Positions 63,768 to 64,000 of a stretch of DNA of 64,000 bases are shown piece after piece. The notes beneath the pieces are model-generated. The model saw nothing but the letters and a program-made list of their open reading frames with translations, ran no database searches and was not told the origin of the DNA. Position 1 is the first letter of the stretch. Each line of letters starts with the position of its first letter. The position numbers and the translations under genes were made by a program. The stretch is taken from the NCBI GenBank assembly GCA_943369355.1, contig CALRMX020000001.1, forward strand, positions 310,001 through 374,000, given 5' to 3'. This DNA is from UBA7662 sp943369355. GTDB taxonomy: Bacteria > Bacteroidota > Bacteroidia > UBA7662.

Positions 63768-64000
63768 ATGGCTAGAATCCTCATTATTGATGATGAAAAA
63801 AGTATTCGATCTACATTAAGAGAAATACTAGAATATGAACAGTATGAAATAGACGAAGCCCAAGACGGTGTAGAAGGTCTGGAAAAAATTCAGTCAGGAA
63901 ATTATGACCTCATTTTTTGCGACATAAAGATGCCTCGTATGGATGGACTCGAAGTGCTATCCAATCTTCAAAAATCTAATTCTGAGATTCCGGTGGTCAT
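63768..64000 (+). CDS. Response regulator, probably NtrC-like (3' end outside window)
   Basis: Only the first 77 codons are in the window. They encode a receiver domain start: ILIIDDEKSIRSTLREIL, with phospho-acceptor Asp in LIFCDIKMPRMDGLEVL at about residue 53. The IIDDEKSIR opening and IKMPRMDG match Bacteroidota sigma-54-dependent NtrC-family regulators, which then continue with an AAA+ domain. The output domain is outside the window, so the class is inferred. Confidence 0.8.
   Translation, partial: MARILIIDDEKSIRSTLREILEYEQYEIDEAQDGVEGLEKIQSGNYDLIFCDIKMPRMDGLEVLSNLQKSNSEIPVV

Noticed and set aside
1..64000. tRNA genes, CRISPR arrays, insertion sequences, prophage and att sites
   Set aside because: None was recognised on reading either strand. 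tRNA genes could still be missed by eye, although there are few gaps large enough for them.

Overview
The window is a gene-dense, AT-rich stretch of a Bacteroidota chromosome, most likely from the order Cytophagales. The evidence is: a secreted protein with a type IX secretion (T9SS) C-terminal sorting domain; promoter elements of the Bacteroidota form TAnnTTTG instead of the usual -10 box; few Shine-Dalgarno sites and many overlapping ORFs; a eukaryotic-type NADP isocitrate dehydrogenase; a DUF4369/TlpA lipoprotein thioredoxin; and a tandem double D-Ala-D-Ala ligase. No tRNA, rRNA operon, CRISPR array, insertion sequence, prophage or integration site was seen. The only structural RNA is RNase P RNA near the right end. 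No gap between genes exceeds 300 bases; the largest (61213-61437) holds an 18-bp perfect palindrome.

Layout. 1-9200: end of an ABC exporter, fhs, elbB, a DUF2062 protein, icd, a DUF6580 membrane protein, a YhhQ-type queuosine-precursor transporter, an iron alcohol dehydrogenase and HMG-CoA lyase. 9300-19400: a DUF349 repeat protein, a DCC thiol protein, an RluA-type pseudouridine synthase, a PhoR/PhoB-like two-component pair, a TlpA-like lipoprotein, gatB and alaS. 19500-28200: an M23 peptidase and MerR regulator, then a heme cluster, hemA - hemCD (fused) - hemL - histidine kinase - response regulator - hemH, with very tight junctions. 28100-34500: rdgB with a possible HolD-like protein, ilvE, a catalytic plus non-catalytic M16 peptidase pair, and a hotdog thioesterase. 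34500-43800: an envelope operon (double Ddl - PASTA protein - T9SS cargo), a ferredoxin, a LuxC-like acyl-CoA reductase, a cysteine desulfurase and glmM. 43800-54600: a second two-component pair, a SNF2-family helicase, dapF, an HtrA/Deg protease, and the helicase and PdeM phosphoesterase of the ligase-associated DNA repair module. 54700-64000: PspC and LiaF-like membrane proteins, an RND/MMPL exporter, two MauG/MbnH-like di-heme peroxidases with an MbnP-like lipoprotein, a hypothetical protein, a phosphohexomutase, rnpB and the start of an NtrC-like response regulator.

Most of the window is housekeeping. The best candidates for new biology are the MbnP/di-heme peroxidase operon (one peroxidase lacks the expected inter-heme Trp, and a palindromic operator candidate lies upstream), the two-component system inside the heme operon, the double Ddl co-transcribed with a stand-alone PASTA protein and a T9SS cargo, the HolD-like orphan protein, and three genes whose promoter element abuts the start codon, suggesting leaderless transcripts. 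All functions are inferred by reading motifs; no database search was run.
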